DNA from: an uncultured Eubacteriales bacterium
GTDB taxonomy: Bacteria; Bacillota; Clostridia; Lachnospirales; CAMVHY01
Length of the DNA: 64,000 bases
Assembly: GCA_948543815.1 (NCBI GenBank)
Contig: CAOVHW010000006.1
Span: forward strand, 1 to 64,000
Direction of reading: 5' to 3'
Made by a program: the position numbers and the translations under genes. Of this stretch, positions 1 through 9,087 are shown piece by piece. Every line of letters starts with the position of its first letter. Position 1 is the stretch's first letter. A model generated the notes under the pieces. That model was not told where the DNA came from and made no database searches. It saw only the letters and a program-made list of their open reading frames with translations.

Positions 1-20
1 TTTCCTTAAAAAAATTTTCC

Positions 21-52
21 ACAAAAAAAATAATCCGCTATATCGGATTATT
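21..52 (-). terminator. Intrinsic terminator of the first glycine-rich membrane protein
   Basis: A 9-bp stem (29-37 with 44-52, core AATCCG/CGGATT) with a 6-nt loop is followed on the minus strand by eight T (plus-strand A at 23-30). It overlaps the stop codon of the gene ending at 48. This is a standard factor-independent terminator. Confidence 0.85.
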
Positions 53-776
53 CTTTGTCAAAGAAATTTGTTTCGTCTTTTCCTTTTTGCTGTCCTTCTA
101 AGTTAGGTGGCTTTTTCCCTTGATTTTGCGCTTTTCCTTTTGTTTGACCTACTTTTTGCTCTATACTTGTTTCCTTTTCATTTTTTATTAAATTATTACT
201 TGATTTTTTTTCACTTTTTAGTTGATTTTCTTTTAACTTCTTAATTTGCAAATTATAACATAAAGCAATCGCAAAATTTGTTAAAGTAATTGAACCAAAA
301 GCAGTAGTCAAAGCTGCAGCAACAAATGTTCCTAAAGGAACAACTCCGATTCCAAAAGTTAACACACCTATTAATATAGTTGCTATTGCAAAAACACTTC
401 CCAAAATTAAGGCGGCAATTAAACGCCTTTTGCAACATTTTTTAAATTCTATAGTATGTATCTTTGCTGTAATATTAAATAATAAACTCTCCGGAAATGC
501 ATTAATAGATAAGCCTCCAAATAATCCTAGAGAAATTGAAGAAGCTAATGTAACAGTTCCAAGACCACATGTTAATCCACCTATCAATATTGCTATAACA
601 CCAGAAACAATTCCCAAAAAGGTAAAACAAAAAACCCCACACTTAAAATTTTCTTTTAATACTTTCCATAGAGTTCCCTTATAAACATGAAAAAAATGTT
701 TACGATAATTAGTCCAATAGCCGCTATTAGGCTTATTTGTATTTATATCACTTTGAGGCAATAGATCTTTTTCCAT
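48..776 (-). CDS. Unknown glycine-rich double-hairpin membrane protein (family member 1)
   Basis: I do not recognise this 242-aa protein. The N-terminus (1-45) is polar and contains a GYxxxYRKxF segment near 19-29. Two long hydrophobic stretches follow (about 48-91 and 119-173), each with the same glycine-rich core: LIGGLTCGLGTVTL at 64-77 and LIGVLTFGIGVVPL at 135-148. The protein is therefore an internal duplication of one membrane hairpin. The C-terminal 65 residues are hydrophilic and rich in K, N, Q and E. There is no signal peptide or enzymatic motif. A clear paralog lies at 2177-2821, and one copy of the hairpin recurs in the protein at 56338-57159. The gene has its own promoter (840-868) and terminator. 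A membrane location is a secure inference; the function is unknown. Pore, membrane-remodelling or stress-protein roles are only guesses. Confidence 0.85.
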   Translation of the reverse strand: MEKDLLPQSDINTNKPNSGYWTNYRKHFFHVYKGTLWKVLKENFKCGVFCFTFLGIVSGVIAILIGGLTCGLGTVTLASSISLGLFGGLSINAFPESLLFNITAKIHTIEFKKCCKRRLIAALILGSVFAIATILIGVLTFGIGVVPLGTFVAAALTTAFGSITLTNFAIALCYNLQIKKLKENQLKSEKKSSNNLIKNEKETSIEQKVGQTKGKAQNQGKKPPNLEGQQKGKDETNFFDKE

Positions 777-839
777 AATAAATCCTCATAAATCCTCCAG
801 CAAAAAAATTTTCATTATCAAAATTTAACTCTTGTTTTT

Positions 840-868
840 ATTATAAAATATAAATTTTATTTTTGCAA
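840..868 (-). promoter_or_regulatory. Family promoter copy 1
   Basis: On the minus strand: TTGCAA (863-868), a 17-bp spacer beginning AAATAAAATTT, then TATAAT (840-845). It sits about 65 bp upstream of the first glycine-rich membrane protein. Its spacer and following leader closely match the promoters at 2879-2907 and 57801-57829. Confidence 0.75.
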
Positions 869-878
869 ATATTTTTCT

Positions 879-905
879 AAAAAAATAATCCGTTCATACG
901 GATTA
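879..905 (-). terminator. Terminator of the U32 peptidase gene
   Basis: TAATCCG (886-892) pairs with CGGATTA (899-905) across a 6-nt loop. On the minus strand the stem is followed by seven T (plus A at 879-885). It lies just beyond the stop at 924 and separates this unit from the promoter of the next minus-strand gene. Confidence 0.85.
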
Positions 906-923
906 ATCTTTTTTAAAATGAAT

Positions 924-2153
924 TTAATTTTCAGCGGACAATTTTTTTTTACGAAGTAAATCCATTTTTTCAGCAACATGCGGCAATTTAATTTTTATAA
1001 TTTGTTGAGCGTGCGCTGCAGAAAATATTTCTTTGCTATTTTCATCATACATTTGTGTAACTTTAAATGAAAAGTTTTTTGTTTTTGAAAGGACTTCTAA
1101 CTCATCACCAACTTGAATTTTATTACGTTGTTCAATTGTAGCAAAAGAAGTTTTTGTGTCAAAATCTTTTATAATTCCTACAAAATCATAACTTTTTATG
1201 TACGAACTACTTTTATAAATTTCATTCGGCTGCCGACCAAAATAAAAACCACTGGAATAATGTCGATGACTAACTTTTTCTAACTCTTCCAAATAATATT
1301 CTTTTTTGTCACGATAAATATTTTTGTCATTAAAATAATCATCAATTGCTTCGCGATAAATTTTAGTCACTGCTGCAACATAATAAATTGATTTCATACG
1401 TCCCTCAATCTTTAAACTCGTAACGCCACAATCAAAAATTTTGTCCAAATAATTTATCATGCACATATCTTTTGAATTCAAAATAAAAGTTCCATTTTGA
1501 TTTTCTTCAATCGGCCAAAATTCATTAGGACGATTTTGCTCAACCAAATTATATTTCCAACGACAAGCCTGCGCGCAATCACCATGATTTGCATCGCGCC
1601 CTGATAAAAAATTGCTGAGCAAACATCTGCCCGAATACGAAATACACATTGCACCATGCACAAAAGCTTCCAACTCAACCTGTGGATTCATTTGATGAAT
1701 ACTTTTTATTTCGTCAAATGATAATTCGCGCGCCAAAATAATTCGCTTTGCGCCAAGTTCAATCCAAAATTGCGCAGCTTTATAATTTGTAATGTTAGCT
1801 TGCGTGCTAACATGGATATCGACATGCGGCAAAACTTCTTTAACCAAAAGAAAAATTCCCGGATCAGATACAATTATCGCATCAACATTTTTCAAGCTTG
1901 GTAAATAATTTTTCAACTCATCAATATCGTTATTGTGCGCAAAAATATTCGCGGTAAAATAAATTTTTTTACCACGTTTATGAACATAATCAATAGCAAC
2001 TTTTAATTCATTTTCATTAAAATTTGTGGAGTTAGCACGCAAACTAAAATTTTGTCCACCAAGATAGACAGCATCTGCACCATAATTCAATGCAAATTTT
2101 AATTTTTCGAAATCACCGGCCGGCGATAACAATTCTATTTTATTTTTCAACAC
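924..2153 (-). CDS. U32 family peptidase/hydroxylation protein (TrhP/PrtC-like)
   Basis: This 409-aa protein has the U32 opening (LLSPAGDFEKLKFALNYGADAVYLGG region split over residues 9-34) and the conserved cysteine segment with GAMCISYSGRC and CAQACRWKY. Family members were named collagenase-like proteases, but characterised relatives (TrhP, RlhA) take part in tRNA or 23S rRNA hydroxylation. The cysteines fit that metal/cluster-dependent type. A C-terminal U32-associated domain (about 330-400) is present. The start is GTG at 2153 or TTG at 2150, behind AAAGAGG. The gene follows the 2177-2821 membrane protein by 23 bp on the same strand, so read-through is likely. The exact substrate cannot be told from sequence. 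Confidence 0.9.
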   Translation of the reverse strand: MLKNKIELLSPAGDFEKLKFALNYGADAVYLGGQNFSLRANSTNFNENELKVAIDYVHKRGKKIYFTANIFAHNNDIDELKNYLPSLKNVDAIIVSDPGIFLLVKEVLPHVDIHVSTQANITNYKAAQFWIELGAKRIILARELSFDEIKSIHQMNPQVELEAFVHGAMCISYSGRCLLSNFLSGRDANHGDCAQACRWKYNLVEQNRPNEFWPIEENQNGTFILNSKDMCMINYLDKIFDCGVTSLKIEGRMKSIYYVAAVTKIYREAIDDYFNDKNIYRDKKEYYLEELEKVSHRHYSSGFYFGRQPNEIYKSSSYIKSYDFVGIIKDFDTKTSFATIEQRNKIQVGDELEVLSKTKNFSFKVTQMYDENSKEIFSAAHAQQIIKIKLPHVAEKMDLLRKKKLSAEN

Positions 2154-2176
2154 AATAATTCCTCTTTCTTGAATTT

Positions 2177-2821
2177 TTATGAGTCAGACTTATCGATATC
2201 ACTTCCATCGTTATTAAAAGGAGGCTCTAAATCTTGATCAAATTCAAAATTTTGCTTTTTTACAAAGTCAGAATTTCGCTGTTGACGTGATTTATTAGTC
2301 AAATCATCTTTCATTTTAAGAAATTTTAAAGCCTTCCTAAACGTATATGCATTAAAAAGATTTGACAAAGCCGTCCAACTAAAAGCAGTAGTTAAAGCTG
2401 CAGCAGCAAACGTTCCCAAAGGAATAATTCCAGCACCAAAAGTTAACGCACCTATTAATACAGCTGTTACCGCAAAACATAAACCAATAACTAGTACAGC
2501 AATAAAACGTTTTTTGGAAGCTTTTGCTTGTTCAAAATTATTTTTTCTTTCAGCTGGTGCAACATTTTCTAATAAACTATCAGTAATGTCATTAACAGCC
2601 CAGCTTCCAAATAAACCTAAGAAAACCGAAGAAGCTAAAGTAACAGTACCAAGACCATAAGTAAATCCACCTATCAATACTGCCAAAATACCAAAAATAA
2701 TTGCCCAACATACTTTTTTATGAATATAACCTCCATCTTCTTTCTTTTCATGAAAATTTTTACGATAACTAGCAAAATAGCCATCATTTTTATCTTTTTG
2801 AGTCAAAGAATCATTTTCCAT
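2177..2821 (-). CDS. Unknown glycine-rich double-hairpin membrane protein (family member 2)
   Basis: A 214-aa paralog of the protein at 48-776. It shares the N-terminal GYxxxYRKxF motif (14-23), hairpin 1 (about 38-75, core LIGGFTYGLGTVTL at 49-62) and hairpin 2 (about 107-158, core LIGALTFGAGIIPL at 122-135). The acidic, asparagine-rich C-terminal tail (about 170-214) differs completely from the K/Q-rich tail of member 1, so only the membrane part is conserved. It begins at ATG 2821 behind GAGGAG and has a promoter of the shared type at 2879-2907. I recognise no named domain. Tandem location with member 1, split only by the U32 gene, suggests duplication. Confidence 0.85.
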   Translation of the reverse strand: MENDSLTQKDKNDGYFASYRKNFHEKKEDGGYIHKKVCWAIIFGILAVLIGGFTYGLGTVTLASSVFLGLFGSWAVNDITDSLLENVAPAERKNNFEQAKASKKRFIAVLVIGLCFAVTAVLIGALTFGAGIIPLGTFAAAALTTAFSWTALSNLFNAYTFRKALKFLKMKDDLTNKSRQQRNSDFVKKQNFEFDQDLEPPFNNDGSDIDKSDS

Positions 2822-2878
2822 AATATTTTACGCTCCTCAAATAAAATTTTTTATTATTAAAATTTGAACTATATTTTT

Positions 2879-2907
2879 ATTGTAAACCAGAAATTTTATT
2901 TTTGCAA
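2879..2907 (-). promoter_or_regulatory. Family promoter copy 2
   Basis: Minus strand TTGCAA (2902-2907), 17-bp spacer beginning AAATAAAATTT, TACAAT (2879-2884). Downstream leader sequence (AAATTTTxATAATxAAAA) also matches copy 1, so similarity extends past the -10 into the 5' untranslated region. Confidence 0.75.
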
Positions 2908-2960
2908 ATAAAATTGCACAAAAATTTTCATTCATTCAAAAAACATATTAAAATTTTAGG

Positions 2961-2992
2961 TATAAAAAAAATCTGAGTCATCCTCAGATTTT
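2961..2992 (-). terminator. Terminator of the serS-tig-clpP-clpX unit
   Basis: ATCTGAG (2971-2977) pairs with CTCAGAT (2983-2989) around a 5-nt loop and is extended by A/T pairs. On the minus strand a T run follows (plus A at 2964-2970). It abuts the clpX stop codon at 2992. Confidence 0.85.
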
Positions 2993-4278
2993 TATGACGC
3001 CTTAAATTTATTTAATTTATGTGCATGCCTGATAATCGGTATCGTTTTTCGATTTTCATTATAAATAAATTCGGGACCAGATGTTTTATCAACTGTTTCT
3101 TCCGTGATTACGCAACGCTCTATCGTTGAATTGTTTGGAATATCATACATAATCGAAGTCATAAAACTTTCAATAATGCTTCGAAGGCCACGCGCTCCAG
3201 TTTTACTTTCAAGTGCCGTAGCAGCAATTTTTTCGAGCGCGGCATCAGTAAATTCCAAAATCACATTATCCAACTCAAACAAATATTTATATTGTTTTAC
3301 CAACGCATTTTTAGGTTCAGTTAAAATTTTTATCAACGCATTTTTATCCAAATTATCTAACGTCGCCATTATTGGCAAACGCCCAACGAATTCCGGAATG
3401 AAACCAAATTTATACAAATCTTCCGCTGTTACATTTTTTAAAGTTTCCGACACATCACTATTTTTTTCAAAATATTCATTAGAAAAACCGATAGATTTTT
3501 TATTCAAACGTTCATTAATTATTTTTTCAATTCCGCTGAACGAACCACCGCAAATAAATAAAATGTTTTTAGTATCGATTTGAATTAATTCTTGATGCGG
3601 ATGCTTGCGTCCACCTTGTGGCGGAACAGATGCAACAGTTCCTTCTAATATTTTCAATAAACTTTGTTGCACTCCCTCACCGCTTACATCACGCGTAATC
3701 GAAGGATTTTCAGATTTCCGAGCAATTTTATCAATTTCATCAATATAAATTACACCTTGCTGCGCCTTTTCAATATTATAATTTGCGGCTTGAATAAGTT
3801 TAAGTAAAATATTTTCGACATCTTCGCCAACATAACCTGCTTCTGTCAAAGTAGTTGCATCAGCAATTGCAAACGGAACATCAAGAAGCCTGGCCAAAGT
3901 TTGTGCAAGCAAAGTTTTACCGACACCAGTCGGTCCAATCATTAAAATATTACTTTTATCAATTTCGATTTCATTATTCAAATCTTGGAGCAAAATTTTT
4001 TTGTAATGATTATAAACGGCGACAGCCAAAATTTTTTTTGCGTCATCCTGTCCAATCACATATTCATCCAAAATTTTTGATATTTGTAAAGGCTTTGGTA
4101 ATCCAGATTCTTTTTCAAAAATTTGTGACGGCGGACAACTTTCATTTATTATGTCAACGCACATCTCAACACATTCGTCACATATATAAGCATTGGGCCC
4201 GACAATAATTTTTCGAACTTGTGCCTGTGTTTTGCCGCAAAATGAACAGCACGGTTGTTCCTGAGAATCTTTGAACAT
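2992..4278 (-). CDS. clpX: ATP-dependent Clp protease ATP-binding subunit ClpX
   Basis: The 428-aa AAA+ unfoldase feeds substrates to ClpP. The N-terminal zinc-binding domain has C11xxC14 and C33xxC36. Walker A is GPTGVGKT (115-122) and Walker B ends in DE at 180-181. The ClpP-docking IGF loop is at 263-265. The length matches the family. It lies 12 bp after clpP and completes the tig-clpP-clpX order that is widespread in bacteria. The ATG start at 4278 is preceded by AAAGGAG. Confidence 0.98.
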   Translation of the reverse strand: MFKDSQEQPCCSFCGKTQAQVRKIIVGPNAYICDECVEMCVDIINESCPPSQIFEKESGLPKPLQISKILDEYVIGQDDAKKILAVAVYNHYKKILLQDLNNEIEIDKSNILMIGPTGVGKTLLAQTLARLLDVPFAIADATTLTEAGYVGEDVENILLKLIQAANYNIEKAQQGVIYIDEIDKIARKSENPSITRDVSGEGVQQSLLKILEGTVASVPPQGGRKHPHQELIQIDTKNILFICGGSFSGIEKIINERLNKKSIGFSNEYFEKNSDVSETLKNVTAEDLYKFGFIPEFVGRLPIMATLDNLDKNALIKILTEPKNALVKQYKYLFELDNVILEFTDAALEKIAATALESKTGARGLRSIIESFMTSIMYDIPNNSTIERCVITEETVDKTSGPEFIYNENRKTIPIIRHAHKLNKFKAS

Positions 4279-4290
4279 TATAAAACTCCT

Positions 4291-4872
4291 TTAATTTCTT
4301 TTTATAACATCATCAATAAGTCCGTAAGTTTTTGCCTCTTCCGCTGTCATATAATTATCACGCTCAGTATCTTGACAAACTAAATCATACGGCTGACCAG
4401 TATTCTCAGAAAGTATCGTATTCAATTTCTTCTTTATTTTTAATATCTGATTTGCCTGTATTTGAATATCAGTAGCTTGACCTTGTGCACCACCCAATGG
4501 CTGATGAATCATAATTTCCGCATTTGGCAAAGCATAACGTTTACCTTTTGCGCCACCTGCCAATAAAAATGCACCCATACTTGCGGCTAAACCAACACAA
4601 ATTGTAGAAACATCAGCTTTAATAAATTGCATTGTGTCATAAATTGCGAAACCGGCAGAAACTGAACCACCGGGACTATTTATATATAAATTTATATCTT
4701 TATCTTGGTCTTCAGCTTCTAAGAATAATAATTGTGCGACAACAAGACTTGCCGTTACATCATTTACTTCTTCGCCCAAAAATATTATGCGGTCTTTCAA
4801 TAAACGAGAAAAAATATCATAAGAGCGTTCACCACGATTAGTTTGTTCAATTACATAAGGAACGAGGCTCAT
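4291..4872 (-). CDS. clpP: ATP-dependent Clp protease proteolytic subunit ClpP
   Basis: A 193-aa serine protease subunit of the tetradecameric Clp barrel. The catalytic triad is visible: S98 in [10 protein letters not shown]123 in MIHQPLGG and D172 in RDN. The length is that of a normal housekeeping ClpP, with no inserted domain. It is preceded by GGAGGG and sits between tig and clpX on the same strand. Confidence 0.98.
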   Translation of the reverse strand: MSLVPYVIEQTNRGERSYDIFSRLLKDRIIFLGEEVNDVTASLVVAQLLFLEAEDQDKDINLYINSPGGSVSAGFAIYDTMQFIKADVSTICVGLAASMGAFLLAGGAKGKRYALPNAEIMIHQPLGGAQGQATDIQIQANQILKIKKKLNTILSENTGQPYDLVCQDTERDNYMTAEEAKTYGLIDDVIKRN

Positions 4873-4890
4873 AAAAATCCCTCCATTTTT

Positions 4891-6231
4891 TTAATTAGAT
4901 TGTGTTTCATCAGTTACATTTTCATTTTTATTTTTATCTGATTCATCATCAAGATTTTCCACAGCATTTTGCATAACGAAATCGAGAGCTTTTTGAACTA
5001 AAATATCTTTTTTCATATTTTCTTTTTCATTTTCAGTAATGAGAGACAAAATTTTTTCTTTTTCCAATTTAGAATCTTCAACAATTTTATCAATTTCAGC
5101 ATCAATTTCTTCAGGAGAAACTGAGAAATTTTCCATATTTGCAATAGCTTCGAGAGCCAAACGAATTTTAATTTGGCGTAAAGCATTAGGCTCATACATT
5201 TTGAGCATAGAATCACGATTTTGTCCCATATATTGCAAATATGTATCGAAAGACAAATTTTGTGCTGACAAATTTTGCTCTAAATTTCTCAACATATTTT
5301 TAGCAGCGGTATCGACCATAACCTGTGGGATTTCAACCGTCGTATTTTTTATTAAAGTTTCCATCAATTGATTTTCCTTGTCAAATTTAGCTTGCTGATT
5401 TTTTTCCTCTTGCAATTTTTCCCGTATATTATTTTTATATTCATCAAACGTATCAAATTCAGAAACATCTTGCGCGAAATCATCATTCAATTCCGGCAAT
5501 TGCTTCACAGAAACTTTATTTATTTTTACTTTAAAAAGCGCAGGTTTGCCAGCCAAATCTTTTTTATGATAATCATTAGGGAAAGTTACATTGACTTCAA
5601 TTTCATCGTCAACATTTTTTCCAATAAGTTGTTGCTCAAATGTATCGATAAACGAATTTGAGCCAATAACTAAATCATAATTTTCAGCTTTACCACCATC
5701 AAATGCAACATTATCAATAAAACCTTCAAAATTTATGTTAACGGTATCACCATTTTCAATTGCACGATCAACATTTACGATGCGCGAATTTTTTTCACGC
5801 TCACTGTTTAATCTTTTGTCAACTTCTTCATCCATTATATTTGTATCAAAAGGTTTGAACTTCAAATTTTTATATTCACTAACTTGAGCTTTCGGACGTA
5901 AAAGTAAAACAGCTTTAATTGAAACGACATTTTCGTCAGATATATTTTCCACATCAAATTCTGGATAGCCAATAATATCAACTTTATGCTCATTGATTGC
6001 CTTTTCATATTCTTCAGGCAAAACATGATTTATCGCATCATTGTAAAAAAACTCTTTACCATAATAATTTTCAATAATTTGTAGCGGCGCTTTACCCTTA
6101 CGAAATCCGGGGACACTTATACGATTTTTATTTTTATTGTACACAAAAGTAATTGCATTTTTAAAAATATCGGCCGGTATATCAAATTTCAACTCGGCTT
6201 TTTTTTCATCAAGTATTTGCAAATCACTCAT
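4891..6231 (-). CDS. tig: Trigger factor, ribosome-associated chaperone and PPIase
   Basis: This 446-aa protein has the three expected parts. The N-terminal ribosome-binding domain contains the signature VPGFRKGKAP (about 40-49). A central FKBP-type domain (about 155-240) includes GDTVNINFEGFIDN. The C-terminal helical chaperone arms run from about 255 and end in an acidic, asparagine-rich tail. It binds nascent chains at the L23 exit site. It starts at ATG 6231 behind AGGAGG and lies 15 bp from serS, within the serS-tig-clpP-clpX minus-strand cluster. Confidence 0.97.
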   Translation of the reverse strand: MSDLQILDEKKAELKFDIPADIFKNAITFVYNKNKNRISVPGFRKGKAPLQIIENYYGKEFFYNDAINHVLPEEYEKAINEHKVDIIGYPEFDVENISDENVVSIKAVLLLRPKAQVSEYKNLKFKPFDTNIMDEEVDKRLNSEREKNSRIVNVDRAIENGDTVNINFEGFIDNVAFDGGKAENYDLVIGSNSFIDTFEQQLIGKNVDDEIEVNVTFPNDYHKKDLAGKPALFKVKINKVSVKQLPELNDDFAQDVSEFDTFDEYKNNIREKLQEEKNQQAKFDKENQLMETLIKNTTVEIPQVMVDTAAKNMLRNLEQNLSAQNLSFDTYLQYMGQNRDSMLKMYEPNALRQIKIRLALEAIANMENFSVSPEEIDAEIDKIVEDSKLEKEKILSLITENEKENMKKDILVQKALDFVMQNAVENLDDESDKNKNENVTDETQSN

Positions 6232-6246
6232 TTTAAACCTCCTGTA

Positions 6247-7512
6247 TTACGAAATAAATTTTTGACCGTTCATATACGGTACAAGTGCGTCAGGAATTTT
6301 TATCTTTCCATCTGCCATTTGATAATTTTCAATAATTGCGGCAGTCGTTCGACCAGCCGCCAAACCACTTCCATTTAATGTATGCACAAAACGCGCTTTG
6401 TCTTTAATTTCATCTTTAAATTTAATATTTGCACGACGTGCCTGAAAATCTTCAAAATTACTACAACTCGAAATTTCAACATAACGATTATAACTCGGCA
6501 ACCAAACCTCGATATCATAAGTCATAGCAGAAGTAAATCCTAAATCTCCAGTACAAAGTTTTACAACTCGATACGGTAAATCCAAAATTTTTAAAATATC
6601 CTCAGCATCAGCCGTCAATTTTTCAAGTTCATCATACGAATTTTCAGGACGTACAAATTTTACTAATTCAACTTTGTTAAATTGATGTTGACGAATTAAA
6701 CCGCGCGTATCACGTCCAGCTGAACCGGCTTCTGCACGAAAACATGCCGTATAAGCACAATATTTCAGCGGCAATTTCGCACCATCCAAAATTTCATCGC
6801 GGTGCATATTTGTAACCGGAACTTCGGCTGTCGGAATCAAAAAATAATCCGTACCATCAAGTTTAAACGCATCTTCTTCAAATTTTGGCAATTGACCTGT
6901 ACCAATCATACTTCTTCGATGCACAATAAACGGTGGAAAAATTTCAGTGTAACCATGCTTTTGCGTGTGAATATCCAACATAAAATTAACAATCGCACGC
7001 TCAAGCTTAGCTCCTGCTCCTTTATAAAACATAAATCGTGTACCTGTCGTTTTTGCAGCAGCATTTGAATTGAATAAATTTTGACAAAGTTCCCAATGTG
7101 CTTTTGGTTCAAAATCAAATTTAGTTGGCGTTTTGAAACTACGAATTTGTAAATTATCTACATCAGAATTTCCAACTGGCACACTTTCATGCGGTGTATT
7201 CGGAATACTCAACATAAAATTTTCTAATTCACTGTCTAATTCACGAAGTTGTGGCTCAAGATTTTTTATATTTTCGGCGACAATTTTCATTTCATTTAAT
7301 AAATCATCAACGTTTTGGCCGGCAGCTTTTAATTTTGCAATATCTTTTGAAGTTTCATTCTGATGATTTTTTAACTTTTCGGATTGAGAAATAAGTTGGC
7401 GGCGTTTTTCATCCAAACGTTTAAATTCATCAAGATTATAATTTTTATTTCTACGGGATAAAAGTTCAGCTGTTTTATCGAAATCATTTCTTAATTTTTT
7501 AATATCCAGCAT
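6247..7512 (-). CDS. serS: Seryl-tRNA synthetase
   Basis: A class II synthetase of 421 aa that charges tRNA-Ser. The N-terminal part (about 1-105) is the long antiparallel coiled coil that contacts the tRNA variable arm ([11 protein letters not shown] start). The catalytic core has motif 2 (about 250-270, [21 protein letters not shown] region) and motif 3 (near 380-395, [14 protein letters not shown]). I chose ATG 7512, which follows TGGAGGAAAATTTT; an upstream in-frame ATG at 7548 has no ribosome-binding site and would add 12 unrelated residues. No T-box leader is present; the gene follows the YycI-like gene by 48 bp. Confidence 0.97.
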   Translation of the reverse strand: MLDIKKLRNDFDKTAELLSRRNKNYNLDEFKRLDEKRRQLISQSEKLKNHQNETSKDIAKLKAAGQNVDDLLNEMKIVAENIKNLEPQLRELDSELENFMLSIPNTPHESVPVGNSDVDNLQIRSFKTPTKFDFEPKAHWELCQNLFNSNAAAKTTGTRFMFYKGAGAKLERAIVNFMLDIHTQKHGYTEIFPPFIVHRRSMIGTGQLPKFEEDAFKLDGTDYFLIPTAEVPVTNMHRDEILDGAKLPLKYCAYTACFRAEAGSAGRDTRGLIRQHQFNKVELVKFVRPENSYDELEKLTADAEDILKILDLPYRVVKLCTGDLGFTSAMTYDIEVWLPSYNRYVEISSCSNFEDFQARRANIKFKDEIKDKARFVHTLNGSGLAAGRTTAAIIENYQMADGKIKIPDALVPYMNGQKFIS

Positions 7513-7560
7513 AAAATTTTCCTCCACTCTGCAATATTTTAACAACATGAAGAGATTATT

Positions 7561-8313
7561 TCAAGGAGAAAATGAATTGCCAGAGAACGCATCAAAAAAA
7601 ATTTTATAGTTATCGTTATAAGAGATGGAATAGGATGGAGAGGCAACATTTTTTTGTGAGTCAACAAATTTATAGACGAAATCAAATTTATTTATGTAGT
7701 ACGCGTCATTTTTCAAGGCATCATCATTTTTCATGAACTCATATAGTATCATATCGGGCGGATAAATTTCAAACGCACTACCGAAAAAATTTTCAGGTTG
7801 TCTAAATGAATACGAAATTTCTTTTAGAAAACCATTTTCAAAAGTAAAACTCATAAAATTATCGAAAACGATAAAGCCTAAAAATTTTTGCCGGTATACA
7901 ATTTTATTTTTAACAGTGTAATCACGTTTAAAACTTGCGGCAGAATCTTTTACCTTTTTTAAAATTTTTTTACAGTCATTTTCATCAACATATTTTTGAG
8001 AAGGAATAAGAAATTTCAAATTAAAACCGTAGTCAGAAAAAATTAAAATTTTTTCTTTATCGGCGGCAAAAATTTTTTCTATTTTTTCAGTATCAATTTT
8101 GGTATCAAGAAATTTTAATTGTCGTTTAGGCGTAAACTTTTTAATTACTTTTTCGCATTTGATATTATTTTTGTCAAGTAAATTTATAACTGCAGAGATT
8201 TGCTCATCACTTAATTTATATTTTTTATCGGAAACATTTAACATAATGAACAAAAAAATATTTAAGCCAATGAGAAGGAACAAGCAAAAATTTTTAGCGA
8301 GTTTCCAATTCAT
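7561..8313 (-). CDS. YycI-like membrane-anchored protein
   Basis: A 250-aa protein with a single N-terminal membrane segment (about 6-27) after a MNWKLAK start, followed by a long extracytoplasmic domain. Topology, the MxW-x-K-opening and the length resemble YycI, a regulator of the WalK/YycG histidine kinase in Bacillota. The match is by overall pattern, not a decisive motif. Its usual neighbours walR, walK and yycH are absent; it lies between whiA (4-bp overlap) and serS. It may be a divergent YycI family protein with another partner. Confidence 0.6.
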   Translation of the reverse strand: MNWKLAKNFCLFLLIGLNIFLFIMLNVSDKKYKLSDEQISAVINLLDKNNIKCEKVIKKFTPKRQLKFLDTKIDTEKIEKIFAADKEKILIFSDYGFNLKFLIPSQKYVDENDCKKILKKVKDSAASFKRDYTVKNKIVYRQKFLGFIVFDNFMSFTFENGFLKEISYSFRQPENFFGSAFEIYPPDMILYEFMKNDDALKNDAYYINKFDFVYKFVDSQKNVASPSYSISYNDNYKIFFDAFSGNSFSP

Positions 8314-9083
8314 TTTTTATCACCTTTTTCATTTCGTAATTCATTTGCAATTTTACTGATAGATTTTAATTTATAATGGATATTTGACTTACTTAATGGC
8401 GGTACAAATTTTTCACCAAGTTCTTTTAAACTCGCCTGCTTATTTTTCAAACGGTATTCAGCAATTTTTTTTAAGTCTCCCGCTAAATAATCTAGACCAA
8501 CAGTAGAAATTATGTAATTAATATCAATTATGCTGTCAACGGCCGCAATAATTGTTTTATTTAAGTTAGCCGTCTCAAAATTTACATTACGATTGATATT
8601 ATTACGAAGGTCTTTAAAAATCCGTACGTTTTCAAATTCCATAAATGAAATATTTGCACCGATAAGCTTTAAAAATTTCGATAGCAATTCAGCTTCACGA
8701 ATATAATTTACAAAATGATTTTTACGTTCCGTTATTTTGCAATCAATTGCAAATGAAAGCAAAATATCCGCTAAATTTTTTGCATCCGTCAAATTTGAAT
8801 TTATAAATTCCAAACTATAATTTTTTTGTGGGTCAGAAAAAATTCCACAACAAATAAAAGTTCCCGCTAAAAATCCACGTTTCATATTATTATTTTTTTT
8901 TATTGTGGCAAACGATAAATTTTCAAGCGTATGATTCAAATTTTTTTTTGATAAAAGTTCAAAACGTTTATTGATACAATCACGATTTATTTTTGCGAGT
9001 GCAAACATTTCGCCCATATCAAATTTAAAATTATTTTCCATATGACTGCATAACTCATCTTTGATTTTATTTGTAAACGACAA
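8310..9083 (-). CDS. whiA: WhiA-type DNA-binding protein, short form
   Basis: At 257 aa this is clearly shorter than typical WhiA (about 315). The start MSFTNKIKDEL matches the family. The second half of the LAGLIDADG-like domain (from MKRGFLAGTFICCG near 67) and the C-terminal helix-turn-helix with NFETANLNKT and LKELGEKF...SKSNIHYKL are well preserved. The missing stretch is in the first LAGLIDADG-like half, about residues 20-65, which is compressed. WhiA influences cell division and chromosome segregation in Bacillota and sporulation in actinomycetes. It follows rapZ by 4 bp; the yvcK gene that usually sits between them is absent. Confidence 0.92.
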   Translation of the reverse strand: MSFTNKIKDELCSHMENNFKFDMGEMFALAKINRDCINKRFELLSKKNLNHTLENLSFATIKKNNNMKRGFLAGTFICCGIFSDPQKNYSLEFINSNLTDAKNLADILLSFAIDCKITERKNHFVNYIREAELLSKFLKLIGANISFMEFENVRIFKDLRNNINRNVNFETANLNKTIIAAVDSIIDINYIISTVGLDYLAGDLKKIAEYRLKNKQASLKELGEKFVPPLSKSNIHYKLKSISKIANELRNEKGDKK

Positions 9084-9087
9084 TTTA

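Noticed and set aside
777..923. Small RNA or peptide gene in the gap
   Set aside because: The space is explained by the family promoter (840-868), a leader and the U32 terminator; no open frame with a ribosome-binding site remains.
48..2821. Reading the glycine-rich hairpin proteins as Chlamydia-type inclusion membrane (Inc) effectors
   Set aside because: The bilobed hydrophobic shape is similar, but there is no type III secretion gene, no secretion signal evidence and no host-associated context in the window.
3104..3583. Open frame of 159 codons on the plus strand opposite clpX
   Set aside because: Antisense shadow of a highly conserved gene; no ribosome-binding site or family resemblance.
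6247..7560. T-box leader for serS
   Set aside because: Only 48 bp separate serS from the upstream gene, far too short for a T-box, and no NNUGGUGG-like element is seen.
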